A stretch of 64,000 bases of DNA from Arthrobacter sp. ES3-54 (GTDB lineage: Bacteria > Actinomycetota > Actinomycetes > Actinomycetales > Micrococcaceae), in contig NZ_JAQFIF010000016.1 in the NCBI RefSeq assembly GCF_029504395.1, positions 1 to 64,000 on the forward strand, in the 5' to 3' direction. Under the pieces are notes generated by a model, which saw only the letters and a program-made list of their open reading frames with translations, was not told the origin of the DNA and did no database searches. This document shows, piece after piece, positions 41,714 through 50,977 of the stretch; position 1 is the first letter of the stretch, and every line of letters begins with the position of its first letter. The translations under genes were made by a program, and so were the position numbers.

Positions 41714-41719
41714 ACCATA
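41714..41719 (-). promoter_or_regulatory. -10 element of a leaderless promoter (add-mazG)
   Basis: TATGGT on the minus strand with 6 nt before the GTG start at 41707. Confidence 0.45.
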
Positions 41720-41739
41720 GGGTCGCCGGGCGCCGGAAG

Positions 41740-42459
41740 CTACTTTCTGCCGGCCTCGGCATCCCCGGAGGCGATCATCGGTGCAGGAAAGGCGGCGGCC
41801 GGTTTGTGCGTGGGCCCGCCGTCGAGCCATTCGTCCACGACCTCGGCGTCGTGGCGGCCAAGTCGCTTGTGCCACCAGCGCAGGAGGTGGTCGATGAGGA
41901 CGCCGAGCACGATCGCAAACACCACCGCGATCCCCGCGCTGAGCAGCGGGTTATGGTGCAGCCACGGGAAGGAACTGGCCAGGACGCCGATGCCGATCGA
42001 GTAGGCCACCCACGTGAAGCAGGCGAAGGCGTCCAGGAAGAAGAACCGCCGGTGCGGGAACGCCGTCGTGCCCGCCACGTAGTTGACGGCGACGCGGCCC
42101 CACGGGATGTACCGGGCGGTGAAGATCAGGACGGCGCCGCGCTTCTCAAGTTCATAGTGTGCCCAGCCGAAGACCTTTTGGACCTTCGGTTTGCGCATCC
42201 AGCGGAACCGCTCGAGGCCAATCTTGCGGCCGAGCATGTATGCCATGTTGTCGCCGGCGATGGCTCCAACGAGCGCCGTGAGGCCGAGGATCCACAGGTT
42301 GGGCTGGCCGCTGTGCAGGGAGTACGCCGCAAGGGCAACGATGAGGGTCTCGCTGGGGACCACCATCGCGAAGCCGTCCACGAAGAAGAAGACCAGCAAG
42401 AGGGGGTAGATCCACCACTGGCCAGCGGCATGGAGCACGGCCTCGTTAATGAACTCCAT
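41740..42459 (-). CDS. DedA/SNARE-associated family membrane protein (first of two)
   Basis: 239 aa. Family blocks: FFFVDGFAMVVPSETLIVALAAYS (the EE/PSE region), GAIAGDNMAYMLGRKIG, and the arginine motif FTARYIPWGRVAVNYVAGTTAFPHRRF. Several helices and re-entrant segments are predicted. DedA proteins act in undecaprenyl-phosphate or phospholipid scrambling and in membrane potential homeostasis. ATG 42459 has AAGGAG ten bases upstream. A paralogue lies 145 bp upstream on the same strand. The C-terminal 50 residues are hydrophilic. Confidence 0.9.
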   Translation of the reverse strand: MEFINEAVLHAAGQWWIYPLLLVFFFVDGFAMVVPSETLIVALAAYSLHSGQPNLWILGLTALVGAIAGDNMAYMLGRKIGLERFRWMRKPKVQKVFGWAHYELEKRGAVLIFTARYIPWGRVAVNYVAGTTAFPHRRFFFLDAFACFTWVAYSIGIGVLASSFPWLHHNPLLSAGIAVVFAIVLGVLIDHLLRWWHKRLGRHDAEVVDEWLDGGPTHKPAAAFPAPMIASGDAEAGRK

Positions 42460-42603
42460 GCGGGCGGTGCTCCTTGATGACTGGGAACGGACAACTAAGC
42501 CGTACCGTACAAGCGATGACAGTGGGTGGAACGTTGGACGAAGTGCGGCCAACAAACGTGACCCAAATCGCTCCTTAGTGTCCCACGGGCGGGGCCAATC
42601 CGC

Positions 42604-43239
42604 CTAGGACTCGGCGGGCGGAACGGAACGCGTCGATTCCTCCGGAGTACGGCCGCGCACCTTGCTGATCACGCGGTCAAGGACGATGCCGAGGACAACG
42701 GCGCAGATGATCGCAATGGCCGCGGCCAGCACATGGTTTTTCTGAAACCACGGCCCAACAAACAGGCCGATCCCCACCGAGTAGCCGGCCCACAGCAGCG
42801 CCGAAAGTACCGTCAGGCTGACGAATCTGGGCCGTGGGTAGTGCGTGGCACCGGCGGTCAGGTTGACGGCTACCCGTCCGATCGGGACGAAGCGCGCCAC
42901 GAGGATCAGTGAGGCGGGCCGTTTCCGCAGTTCCCGTCCGGCCCAGCGGAAGGCCGCCTGCATTCGGGGACCGCGCTGCCATGCCCATCGCCGCGTTCCG
43001 ACGCGGCGGCCGATCAAGTAAGCCACGTTGTCGCCGATGAATGCTCCTGCGGCGGCGGTGGCGATCAGGAGCGCCGGATTGGGAACATCCGCCGTGGCGG
43101 CGACTGCAGCCAGGCCCACCACCACCGACTCGCTCGGGATCGGTGGAAAGAAGCCGTCGATCAAGCAGCAGGCGAAAACCAGGACCAGGACCCAGGGTTG
43201 CCCTGCGGCGGCGAGGATGAAGTCGTTGATTGCCTGCAC
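42604..43239 (-). CDS. DedA/SNARE-associated family membrane protein (second of two)
   Basis: 211 aa paralogue of the neighbouring DedA protein: CCLIDGFFPPIPSESVVVGLAAVA, GAFIGDNVAYLIGRRVG and LVARFVPIGRVAVNLTAGATHYPRPRF align block for block with it, but identity outside these is low, so the duplication is old. Start ATG 43239 follows an AGGAAG. The spacing of 144 bp to the next gene may include a promoter; no terminator is seen between them. Confidence 0.9.
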   Translation of the reverse strand: MQAINDFILAAAGQPWVLVLVFACCLIDGFFPPIPSESVVVGLAAVAATADVPNPALLIATAAAGAFIGDNVAYLIGRRVGTRRWAWQRGPRMQAAFRWAGRELRKRPASLILVARFVPIGRVAVNLTAGATHYPRPRFVSLTVLSALLWAGYSVGIGLFVGPWFQKNHVLAAAIAIICAVVLGIVLDRVISKVRGRTPEESTRSVPPAES

Positions 43240-43368
43240 AGCTTCCTAACGCGCGGCGGAACCAGATAGATCCAAGCGCAGGCTCGGCCGGAGCCGGGCC
43301 TGCGCTTGCAAGGGTACTGCTGTGGAGCCAGTCTTGTGGAGTCAGTGTACCGCCGGCCCCGACAGCCG

Positions 43369-43429
43369 GTTGCCCTATCACTTATGGCGGCTAAACCTGA
43401 GGTTTGGGGACCAAAGGTGATAGGGCAAC
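43369..43429. repeat. Nested inverted repeat downstream of deoA
   Basis: Perfect 13-bp arms GTTGCCCTATCAC (43369-43381) and GTGATAGGGCAAC (43417-43429) enclose a smaller stem AAACC-TGA-GGTTT (43393-43405). It starts four bases after the deoA stop on the minus strand. There is no U tract, so either a terminator-like RNA stem or a mobile palindromic unit. Confidence 0.7.
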
Positions 43430-43433
43430 GGGC

Positions 43434-44765
43434 CTAGGCGATGCGGTCGATGATGAGCTTCTGGGCCGGCCGGGAGCCCTCTGGTGCGATCACGGCGGCG
43501 TGTTCGAGCGCTTCCTTGGCCCGCTCGAACTTCTCCGGGGTGTCCGTCAGGAGGGTCATGAGCGGTTCGCCCGCCCTGACCATGGCACCGGGCTTGGCAT
43601 GCATCCGCACCCCGGCCCCGGCCTGGACCTGGTCCTCCTTGCGGGCGCGTCCGGCGCCGAGCCGCCAGGCCGCGACGCCGACGGCCATCGCGTCGAGCTC
43701 CACCAGGACGCCGTCGGCCGGGGCGTAGATGACCTCGGATTCCTTGGCGACCGGGAGCTTGGCGCGCGGGTCCCCGCCCTGGGCCTCGATCATCCGGTTC
43801 CAGACGTCCATGGCCCGGCCGTCCCGCAGTGCGGCCCGGGGATCCGCGTCCCGCACGCCCGCGCACGCCAGCATTTCCTCCGCGAGCCGGACGGTGAGTT
43901 CGACGACGTCGTCCGGGCCTCCTCCGGCGAGAACCTCCACGGATTCCTCGACCTCGATCGCGTTGCCCGCGGTGAGGCCCAGGGGCGTGTTCATGTTGGT
44001 GAGCAGGGCCACCGTGTTGACGCCGGCGTCCTTGCCCAGGGCCACCATGGTCTCGGCCAGTTCGCGGGCGCGGGCCTCGTCCTTCATGAACGCGCCGCTG
44101 CCCACCTTGACGTCGAGCACCAGAGAGCCGGTGCCTTCGGCGATCTTCTTGCTCATGATCGAGGATGCGATCAGCGGGATGGCCTCCACGGTCCCGGTGA
44201 CGTCGCGGAGCGCGTAGAGCTTCTTGTCCGCCGGGGCCAGTCCTGCGCCGGCCGCGCAAATGACCGCGCCGACGTCCTGGAGCTGGGCCATCATTTCTTC
44301 ATTGCTCAGGGCCGCACGCCAGCCCGGGATGGCCTCAAGCTTGTCCAGGGTGCCGCCGGTGTGGCCGAGCCCGCGGCCCGAGAGCTGCGGCACGGCCACG
44401 CCGAAGACCGCCACCAGGGGCGCCAGCGGCAGGGTGATCTTGTCCCCGACGCCGCCGGTGGAGTGCTTGTCCGACGTCGCCTTGACGCCGCCGTCGGGCC
44501 TGCGCAGGCTGGAGAAGTCCATCCGCTCGCCGGAGGCGATCATGGCCGCCGTCCAGCGGGAGATCTCGGCCCGGTCCATGCCGTTGAGCAGGATGGCCAT
44601 GTTCAGGGCGGCCATCTGTTCGTCAGCGATGGCGCCGCGGGTGTACGCGTCGATCGTCCAGTCGATCTGGGCCGGGCTGAGCACGCCCTTGTCCCGCTTG
44701 ATGCGGATGATGTCGACGGCGTCGAATGCTTCGGTGTTGCTGTTGGTCTGTGTCGGAAATGTCAC
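43434..44765 (-). CDS. deoA: Thymidine/pyrimidine-nucleoside phosphorylase
   Basis: 443 aa enzyme splitting thymidine or other pyrimidine nucleosides with phosphate to base and (deoxy)ribose-1-phosphate. Conserved segments: VDIIRIKRDKGVLS, SDKHSTGGVGDKITLPLAPLVA (phosphate loop), LSGRGLGHTGGTLDKLEAIPG (family signature) and the pyrimidine-binding SSIMSKKIAEGTGSLVLDVKVGSGAFMK. GTG 44765 overlaps the cdd stop by four bases, with GGAGG ahead of it; the upstream open frame is antisense-like. Last gene of the nucleoside operon. Confidence 0.94.
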   Translation of the reverse strand: MTFPTQTNSNTEAFDAVDIIRIKRDKGVLSPAQIDWTIDAYTRGAIADEQMAALNMAILLNGMDRAEISRWTAAMIASGERMDFSSLRRPDGGVKATSDKHSTGGVGDKITLPLAPLVAVFGVAVPQLSGRGLGHTGGTLDKLEAIPGWRAALSNEEMMAQLQDVGAVICAAGAGLAPADKKLYALRDVTGTVEAIPLIASSIMSKKIAEGTGSLVLDVKVGSGAFMKDEARARELAETMVALGKDAGVNTVALLTNMNTPLGLTAGNAIEVEESVEVLAGGGPDDVVELTVRLAEEMLACAGVRDADPRAALRDGRAMDVWNRMIEAQGGDPRAKLPVAKESEVIYAPADGVLVELDAMAVGVAAWRLGAGRARKEDQVQAGAGVRMHAKPGAMVRAGEPLMTLLTDTPEKFERAKEALEHAAVIAPEGSRPAQKLIIDRIA

Positions 44766-45166
44766 CGGGGTTCCTCCAGGTGTTGGGGGCCAAAGGCATC
44801 GGGAAGGACCTGGTCCATGGTCTTGATTCCCTGCGTGGTCATGAGCTCCATGTCCGGAGCCCGGAATTCGTAGAGCAGCTGGCGGCAGCGACCGCACGGC
44901 ATGAGGACGTTCCCGCCGGCGTCGACGCAGTAGAAGGCGCGGAGCTGTCCCCCGCCGGTCATCTGCAGGTTGCCCACCAGGGCGCACTCGGCGCACAGGG
45001 TCAGCCCGTAGCTGGCGTTTTCGACGTTGCAGCCGCTGACGATCCGCCCGTCCCCGGTGAGGGCCGCGGCCCCCACCGGAAACTTCGAATACGGCGCGTA
45101 GGCGTTCTTCATGGCGGACAGGGCAGCGGCTTCGAGCGCTGCCCAGTCGACGTCGATGCTGTCCAT
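44762..45166 (-). CDS. cdd: Cytidine deaminase
   Basis: 134 aa zinc enzyme converting cytidine/deoxycytidine to uridine/deoxyuridine. The zinc site is complete: NVENASYGLTLCAECALVG with the catalytic Cys-Ala-Glu, and VLMPCGRCRQLLYEF with the second cysteine pair. Length is that of the homotetrameric short form. It starts two bases after the upstream permease and overlaps deoA, so imported cytidine can be deaminated and then phosphorolysed by the products of one transcript. Confidence 0.95.
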   Translation of the reverse strand: MDSIDVDWAALEAAALSAMKNAYAPYSKFPVGAAALTGDGRIVSGCNVENASYGLTLCAECALVGNLQMTGGGQLRAFYCVDAGGNVLMPCGRCRQLLYEFRAPDMELMTTQGIKTMDQVLPDAFGPQHLEEPR

Positions 45167-45168
45167 TC

Positions 45169-46485
45169 TCAGCCCTTGATGTACGGTATGCCGTCGGCGG
45201 CCGGCGGCCGGGAGCGGCCGACGAGCCCGGCCACGGCGAACACGGTCACCACGTACGGCAGCATGGCCATGAACTGGCTCGGCACGGGGGTCCCGATGAT
45301 CGTCACGATGCTTTGCAGGTTGTCGGCGAAGCCGAACAACAGCGCGGCGAAGAACGCCCCGATCGGGTTCCAGCGGCCCAGGATCATGGCGGCGAGGGCA
45401 ATGAAGCCGCGGCCACCGGAGATTTCCTTGGTGAAACTGTCGATCGCCACGAGGGTGAAGAACGATCCGCCGATTCCGGCGACGGCGCCGCCGAGCGTGA
45501 CGTTCCAGAAACGGGTCGCGTTGACGTTGATACCCAGGGTGTCAGCCGCCTGCGGGTGCTCGCCCACGGCACGGACGCGCAGGCCCCACTTCGTCTTGAA
45601 CAGCGCGACCCAGATCACAATCACGGCCACATACATCAGGTAGCCCACCACGGACTGCTTGAACAGGATGGGCCCGATCACCGGGATGCCGGACAGGACC
45701 GGGATGTCGATGATGGGCAGCTCGGCGGGCGAGTTGTATTTCTCGGGGTCCGACTGCATCACTGTGGTGAACAGGAAGCCGGTGAGCCCGGAGACCAAGA
45801 CGTTGAGCACGACGCCGACGATGATCTGGTTGACCACGTACTTGATGCTGAACAGCGCCAGAACCATGGAGACCAGGGCGCCTGCCACGGCTGCCGCAAG
45901 CAGGCCCAGGTAAGGGTTGTGCGTCAGGCTGGCGACGAGTGCGGCCGTGAAGGCACCGCCCAGGAGCTGGCTTTCGATGGCGATGTTGACGACGCCTGCG
46001 CGTTCGCACAGCACCCCTGAGAGGGAGCCGAAGACGATCGGCACGGCGAGTGTCACGGACCCGGCGATGAGGCCGGCCAGCGAAATGCTGGGTGTCCGGG
46101 CGCCGCCCACCACCCAGATCAGGAAAGCGACCACGAACACGACGGTGAACACGGCCGGAAGCCAACTCGGGGGCCGGACGTTCTTTTTCGCCTTCAGGAC
46201 CAAGGCGTAGCCCGCGAGGCCCAGCAGGATCAAGGAGAGCACCATGCCGCTGAGGAATGCGGGGACGTCGATCGCGGGGAGCTGGAAGAAGTCTCCGCCG
46301 GAGGAAACGCCGAACTTGGCGTTCGCCTGCGGGCCCAGCAGTCCGAAGAAGATGAAGGCGATGGTGGCCAGCACCGACAGGGTGACCGGCAACTTCCAGG
46401 TCACCGGTTTGGTGGACACCGCCGGCCTGCGCCCCTTGTCAGGCTGTGATTCTCCCTGGACGGGCGAGGTTGCTGTTGTGCTCAT
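45169..46485 (-). CDS. Nucleoside ABC transporter permease (BMP-type, second permease)
   Basis: 438 aa membrane permease. About ten hydrophobic helices; family segments LAVPIVFGSLSGVLCERAGVVNIAIESQLLGGAFTAALVA and a late GRGFIALAAMILGRWNPIGAFFAALLFGFADNLQ identify the RbsC/YufQ-type nucleoside permease that works with BmpA-like binding proteins. ATG 46485 overlaps the upstream permease by four bases. The N-terminal 40 residues are a soluble tail. It ends two bases before cdd. Confidence 0.92.
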   Translation of the reverse strand: MSTTATSPVQGESQPDKGRRPAVSTKPVTWKLPVTLSVLATIAFIFFGLLGPQANAKFGVSSGGDFFQLPAIDVPAFLSGMVLSLILLGLAGYALVLKAKKNVRPPSWLPAVFTVVFVVAFLIWVVGGARTPSISLAGLIAGSVTLAVPIVFGSLSGVLCERAGVVNIAIESQLLGGAFTAALVASLTHNPYLGLLAAAVAGALVSMVLALFSIKYVVNQIIVGVVLNVLVSGLTGFLFTTVMQSDPEKYNSPAELPIIDIPVLSGIPVIGPILFKQSVVGYLMYVAVIVIWVALFKTKWGLRVRAVGEHPQAADTLGINVNATRFWNVTLGGAVAGIGGSFFTLVAIDSFTKEISGGRGFIALAAMILGRWNPIGAFFAALLFGFADNLQSIVTIIGTPVPSQFMAMLPYVVTVFAVAGLVGRSRPPAADGIPYIKG

Positions 46486-47882
46486 GCGGCACCTCCGGTG
46501 GTTGCGGCCTGCTTGGTTTTGCCGGCGGTCGCGGCCTTCTTCTTGCGCGGATTCAGTCCGAAGATCGCCCGGACCAGGGGCGGCGCCGCGATGAACAGCA
46601 CAATGAGCGACTGGACCACGAGGACGATGTCGATCGGAGTTCCGGTCTGGATCTGCATCTGGACGGCGCCTGCGCGGAAGGCTCCGAACAGCACGCCGGC
46701 GGCAAAGGTGCCCCACGGCGACGAACGTCCCAGCAGCGCCACAGTGATCGCGTCAAAGCCGTAGGTTGCCGCGACACCGTCGGTCAGGACCTTTTCGGTG
46801 CCTGCCACCTGCGCCACGCCGGCCAGGCCGGCCAGGCCACCGGCAATGGTCATCACCAGGATGGTGGCCCGGGAGACGTTAATGCCGGCAGTCAGGGCTG
46901 CCTTGGGGTTCGCCCCGATGGCGCGGAATTCGAATCCGAGCGTGGAGCGGTTCAACAGCCACCAAACAAACACGGTGGCCGCAATGGCCAGCAGGAATCC
47001 CAGGTGCAGCCGGTACTGGCTGCCGAAGATCAGCGGATACGCGGCGCTGGGGTCCACGATCGGCGATATCGGTGTGTCCGCCCCCGGGCGCTGGAACAAG
47101 TCCGTGTCCAGCAGGTCGCGCAGGAAATACAGGGCGATGTAGTTGAACATAATGGTCACAATGACCTCGTGGGCGCCCGTCCTGGCTTTGAGCACACCGA
47201 CGATGCCGCCCCAAACGGCGCCGCCGATGACACCGGCCACGAGGACCAGCAGCAGGTGCAGCCCAACCGGCAGGTGCAGCGCGAAGCCGACCCACGAGGC
47301 GAGGATGCCGGCCATGATGATCTGGCCCTGCGCACCGATGTTGAACAGACCCGCACGGAAGGCCAGGGCGACGCCGAGGCCTGCGGTGATCAGCGGGGTG
47401 GCGATGGTCAGCGTCTCCATGAGGGGGGCGAACTGTCCGGCCACTCCGGCGCCGCGGGGGTTGAAGACCGCGCCCTGGAAGAGGGCGACGTACGAGCCGG
47501 TGGCGGCGGACCAGACGGCGGTGAGGAAATCAGTGGGCCGGGCAAAGAGATAGCCGGCCGTGGTGCCGACTACCTTGTCCGTCATGGCGATGAGCAGGCC
47601 GCCCAGGATCAGTGCGAGCAGCACCGCCAGGATGGTCACGATGCCATTGCCGGTGAAGATCTTGCGCAGCAGCGACTCTTCCTCCGGGGCGCCGGGAAGG
47701 GATCCGCTCTGGGTCGAGACGGGAACGGCCGATGGCTGGTGGGCACCGCCCGCGGTGTCCAGGGAGGTGACGAAGGCTTCATCGTCCTCGAGCGGCTCAG
47801 GCTCCACTGCGGTGGCTTGGGCTGCCGGAAGCCGGTCCGGGTCCGGTGCGGCCGCGGGCCGCGGCTCGGTGTTCTCACTCAT
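46482..47882 (-). CDS. Nucleoside ABC transporter permease (BMP-type, first permease)
   Basis: 466 aa permease of the YufP kind. After a roughly 80-residue acidic, proline-rich cytoplasmic tail come about ten helices. Characteristic are TPLITAGLGVALAFRAGLFNIGAQGQIIMAGILA and the central VIVTIMFNYIALYFLRDLL, and LLGRSSPWGTFAAGVLFGAF near the end. It pairs with the second permease to form the channel. It overlaps the upstream ATPase by eight bases and the downstream permease by four. Confidence 0.92.
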   Translation of the reverse strand: MSENTEPRPAAAPDPDRLPAAQATAVEPEPLEDDEAFVTSLDTAGGAHQPSAVPVSTQSGSLPGAPEEESLLRKIFTGNGIVTILAVLLALILGGLLIAMTDKVVGTTAGYLFARPTDFLTAVWSAATGSYVALFQGAVFNPRGAGVAGQFAPLMETLTIATPLITAGLGVALAFRAGLFNIGAQGQIIMAGILASWVGFALHLPVGLHLLLVLVAGVIGGAVWGGIVGVLKARTGAHEVIVTIMFNYIALYFLRDLLDTDLFQRPGADTPISPIVDPSAAYPLIFGSQYRLHLGFLLAIAATVFVWWLLNRSTLGFEFRAIGANPKAALTAGINVSRATILVMTIAGGLAGLAGVAQVAGTEKVLTDGVAATYGFDAITVALLGRSSPWGTFAAGVLFGAFRAGAVQMQIQTGTPIDIVLVVQSLIVLFIAAPPLVRAIFGLNPRKKKAATAGKTKQAATTGGAA

Positions 47883-49578
47883 GGTGGTCTCCTACGGCGC
47901 CGGAGCCGGGCTCCTGCACGGACGGGGCGGCGGGCGCCTGGCTCGTGGCCGGCGTCGTTGCGGGGTTGGCGGCCGGGGTGCCGGCCGGGTTTTCTGCTGT
48001 GTTCCCGGCGGGGTTTTCTGCTGTGGTCGGTGCGGGGCGCTGTGCCGAATGCTTGCCTGCGGCGTCGGCCTGGGCTTCGTCCAGGGAAACGCCGGCCATC
48101 ATCAGGCCCAGGACGTCGCGCCCGGTGCCGGCCGGGACGATCCCCACCAGCCTGCCTTTGTACAGCACGGCGATCCGGTCGGCGAGTTCAATCACCTCGT
48201 CCAGTTCGGTGGAGACGATCATGACGGGCGTGCCATGGTCCCGCTCCGCGACGATCCGCTTGTGCAGGAACTCGATGGAGCCCACGTCCACGCCGCGGGT
48301 GGGCTGGGAGGCGATGAACAGCCGCAGCGGCCGGGACAACTCCCGGGCCATGACGACCTTCTGCTGGTTGCCGCCGGACAGGGTGCCGGCTGCGAGCATG
48401 CCGGACGGGGTGCGGACGTCGAATTCTTCGATCCGGGTCTTGGCGTTCTCCAGGACCTTGGCCGGGCTCATGCTGATGCCCTTGGCGAACGGCGCCTGGT
48501 CGTAGCGGTCCAGGATCAGGTTCTCGGCGATGGAGAACGTGCCAATCAGCCCGTCGAGTGAACGGTCTTCCGGCACGAATCCGACGCCGGCATTGAGGAC
48601 GTCCTTGACGCTGCGGCCCAGGAGTTCTTCGCCATCGAGGGTGATCGAGCCGTGGGCCCTCTCGTGCAGGCCGAGGATGGCCTCGGTCAGTTCGGTCTGG
48701 CCGTTGCCCTGGACGCCGGCGATGGCGAGGATCTCGCCGCGGGCGATTCCGAAGCTGATGCCGTCCACCACATGCTGGCCGCTGGGCGCGATGACGGTGA
48801 GGTCCTTGACCTCGAAGGTGGTCTCCTGCGGATTGGCCGGAGCCTTGTCCAGGGTCAGGCTCACGGCCCGGCCCACCATCATGGACGCCAGCTCGGTGGT
48901 AGAGGCGCCGGGATCGGCCGAGCCCACCACCTTGCCGCGCCGGATGACGGTGATGGTGTCAGAAACGGCCTTCACTTCGCGCAGCTTATGGGAAATGAAC
49001 ACGATGGAGGTGCCGTGGCTCTTGAGCTGGCGCATGATGTCCAGCAGCTCATCGGTGTCCTGCGGGGTCAGCACGGCCGTGGGCTCATCGAGGATGAGCA
49101 CCTTGGCGTCGCGGACCAGTGCCTTGATGATCTCGACGCGCTGCTGCACGCCCACGGGGAGGTCTTCGATCAGCGCGTCGGGGTCGACGTCGAAGCCGTA
49201 CCGGTCCGAGATCTCGCGGATCTTCCGGCGGGTGTCCTCGAGGTCCAGGAATCCGCCGGTCTTGGTGGTTTCCGCTCCCAGCGCGACGTTCTCCGCGACG
49301 GTGAACACGGGGACCAGCATGAAGTGCTGGTGCACCATGCCGATGCCGGCCGCCATGGCGTCGCCGGGGCCGCGGAAGGTGACCGGTTTGTCGTCGATCA
49401 GGATTTCGCCCTCTGTGGGCTCGTACAGTCCGTAGAGGACGTTCATCAGCGTGGACTTGCCAGCGCCGTTCTCGCCGAGCAGACAGTGAATCTGCCCGGG
49501 TTCAACAACCACATCGATGTGATCGTTGGCTACCAGGGAGCCGAAGCGTTTAGTAATGCCCTTGAGTTCAAGTTTCAA
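47875..49578 (-). CDS. Nucleoside ABC transporter ATP-binding protein (two ABC domains)
   Basis: 567 aa cytoplasmic ATPase with fused domains. Domain 1: Walker A GENGAGKS (35-42), signature replaced by PVGVQQRVEI, Walker B VLILDEPTAVLTP. Domain 2: degenerate Walker A GVQGNGQTEL but intact LSGGNQQKVVMAREL and FIASQPTRGVDVGS. This asymmetry is normal for the RbsA/YufO class. The C-terminal 65 residues are alanine/proline/threonine-rich. TTG 49578 gives the conserved start (LKLELKGITKRFG); no strong ribosome site is visible, so this start is less certain. A terminator stem separates it from the upstream bmpA gene. Confidence 0.9.
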   Translation of the reverse strand: MKLELKGITKRFGSLVANDHIDVVVEPGQIHCLLGENGAGKSTLMNVLYGLYEPTEGEILIDDKPVTFRGPGDAMAAGIGMVHQHFMLVPVFTVAENVALGAETTKTGGFLDLEDTRRKIREISDRYGFDVDPDALIEDLPVGVQQRVEIIKALVRDAKVLILDEPTAVLTPQDTDELLDIMRQLKSHGTSIVFISHKLREVKAVSDTITVIRRGKVVGSADPGASTTELASMMVGRAVSLTLDKAPANPQETTFEVKDLTVIAPSGQHVVDGISFGIARGEILAIAGVQGNGQTELTEAILGLHERAHGSITLDGEELLGRSVKDVLNAGVGFVPEDRSLDGLIGTFSIAENLILDRYDQAPFAKGISMSPAKVLENAKTRIEEFDVRTPSGMLAAGTLSGGNQQKVVMARELSRPLRLFIASQPTRGVDVGSIEFLHKRIVAERDHGTPVMIVSTELDEVIELADRIAVLYKGRLVGIVPAGTGRDVLGLMMAGVSLDEAQADAAGKHSAQRPAPTTAENPAGNTAENPAGTPAANPATTPATSQAPAAPSVQEPGSGAVGDHHE

Positions 49579-49684
49579 AACTCTGACCAATCTCGAGGTG
49601 TCCGGAAGGCTTGGTCCGGACGCGTATGGGGGCTGCAGCACCAGCTTAGTGCCTGCGCTCTGAGGCGCAGCGGGCCGCAACGAA

Positions 49685-49730
49685 AAGCGCCACAGCCCGT
49701 GCGGTGGTGACCGGACGGGCCGTGGCGCTT
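49685..49730 (-). terminator. Terminator between bmpA-like gene and transporter ATPase
   Basis: AAGCGCCACAGCCCGT (49685-49700) pairs with ACGGGCCGTGGCGCTT (49715-49730) with one mismatch; TTTT follows on the minus strand. It lies 11 bases after the binding-protein stop and would reduce read-through into the operon. Confidence 0.8.
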
Positions 49731-49741
49731 AGCGGAGGAAG

Positions 49742-50848
49742 TTAGGCCTTCGGGCTGGCTGCGGATTCAACCTTCAGCTTGCCGTCGGCGATGTCCTTCT
49801 TGATCTGGTCCAGCTCGGACTTCAGTTCGGCCGGAACCTGGGCATCCATGTCGTGGAACGGAGCCAGCTGGACGCCGTCGTTCGCGAGCGTGCCAATGTA
49901 CGGCTTGTTGGTGAACTGGCCGTCCTTGTCCTGCTTGACCACCGTCTCGACGGCCTCGCCCATCTGCTTCATGACGGAGGAGAGCATGATGTCCTTGTAA
50001 TCCGGTGCCGTGAGGAAGCCGTCGGAGTCAACCCAGATGAGCTTGACGTCCTTGCCTGCCGCCTTGGCTTCCTGCAGAGCTGCGCCTGCACCCTTGCCGA
50101 CCGGGCCGGCGACGGGCATGACGATGTCGGCGCCCTGGTCCAGGAAGTTCTGGGTGAACTGCTTGCCCTTGTCCTGCTTTTCGAAGTCGCCGGTGAAGGA
50201 GCCGTCCTGCTTGGCCTTGTCCCAGCCCAGGACCTTGACGTTCTTGCCCTTTTTCTCGTTGTAGTACTTCACGCCGTCGGCGTAGCCGTCCATGAAGATG
50301 GTGACCGTGGGGATCTTGATGCCGCCGAAGGTGGCAACCGTTCCGGTCTTGGTGGTGCCTGCTGCGAGGTAGCCGGCCAGGAACGCGGCCTGTGCCGTGT
50401 CGTAGATGATCGGCTTGACGTTGGCCACCGGGGTTTCGTAACCGAAGTCGATGATGGCGAAGTGCTTGTCCGGGTTCGCGGTGGCCTGGGCCTTCGTAGC
50501 GTCGCCGAGCAGGAAGCCGACCGTGATGGTCAGGTTGCAGCCGGCGGCGACCATGGCGCGCAGGTTCGGTTCGAAGTCGTTGTTGGTCTTGGACTCGGCC
50601 TCGGCCGTCTTGATGCCAAGATCCTTCTCGGCCTTCTTCAGGCCCTCGTAGGAGGACTGGTTGAACGACTGGTCATCGAACCCACCCGAGTCGGACACGA
50701 TGCAGCCCTTGAAGTCGCTGGCGGTCTGGGTGGCGGTGCTGGCCTCCGGGGCAGCGCCGCAGCCGGTCAGCAGGAGTGCAGCCGCGCCCGCGGTGGCGAC
50801 CCCGGCCATTGATCCGCGCTTGAAGGTGGCACGCAGAGAGTTCTTCAA
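49742..50848 (-). CDS. BMP family nucleoside-binding lipoprotein
   Basis: 368 aa exported substrate-binding protein. Lipobox LLLTGC with Cys30, then the PnrA/BmpA pattern: CIVSDSGGFDDQSFNQSSYEGLKKAEKDLG, ITVGFLLGDATKAQA and HFAIIDFGYETP. It captures nucleosides outside and delivers them to the ATPase-permease complex encoded downstream. Start ATG 50848 has GAGGAAAATT just ahead. The promoter candidate is at 50978-51007. The terminator after it should give more binding protein than membrane complex. Confidence 0.93.
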   Translation of the reverse strand: MKNSLRATFKRGSMAGVATAGAAALLLTGCGAAPEASTATQTASDFKGCIVSDSGGFDDQSFNQSSYEGLKKAEKDLGIKTAEAESKTNNDFEPNLRAMVAAGCNLTITVGFLLGDATKAQATANPDKHFAIIDFGYETPVANVKPIIYDTAQAAFLAGYLAAGTTKTGTVATFGGIKIPTVTIFMDGYADGVKYYNEKKGKNVKVLGWDKAKQDGSFTGDFEKQDKGKQFTQNFLDQGADIVMPVAGPVGKGAGAALQEAKAAGKDVKLIWVDSDGFLTAPDYKDIMLSSVMKQMGEAVETVVKQDKDGQFTNKPYIGTLANDGVQLAPFHDMDAQVPAELKSELDQIKKDIADGKLKVESAASPKA

Positions 50849-50977
50849 TTTTCCTCCAGGAAGAAAGAGTAGGCGCTACGACGGAAGTTCAATGAGTGTC
50901 TGTCTTGCGGTGGTCCGCTGAACTCTGTTGTCACTGATGGATTCGCAGCACTGCGCCGAGGCGCACTGATGCAAGCT

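Noticed and set aside
47875..49578. Nucleoside ATPase second domain as a damaged gene
   Set aside because: The loss of the canonical Walker A in the second half is normal for the RbsA/YufO class of fused ATPases.
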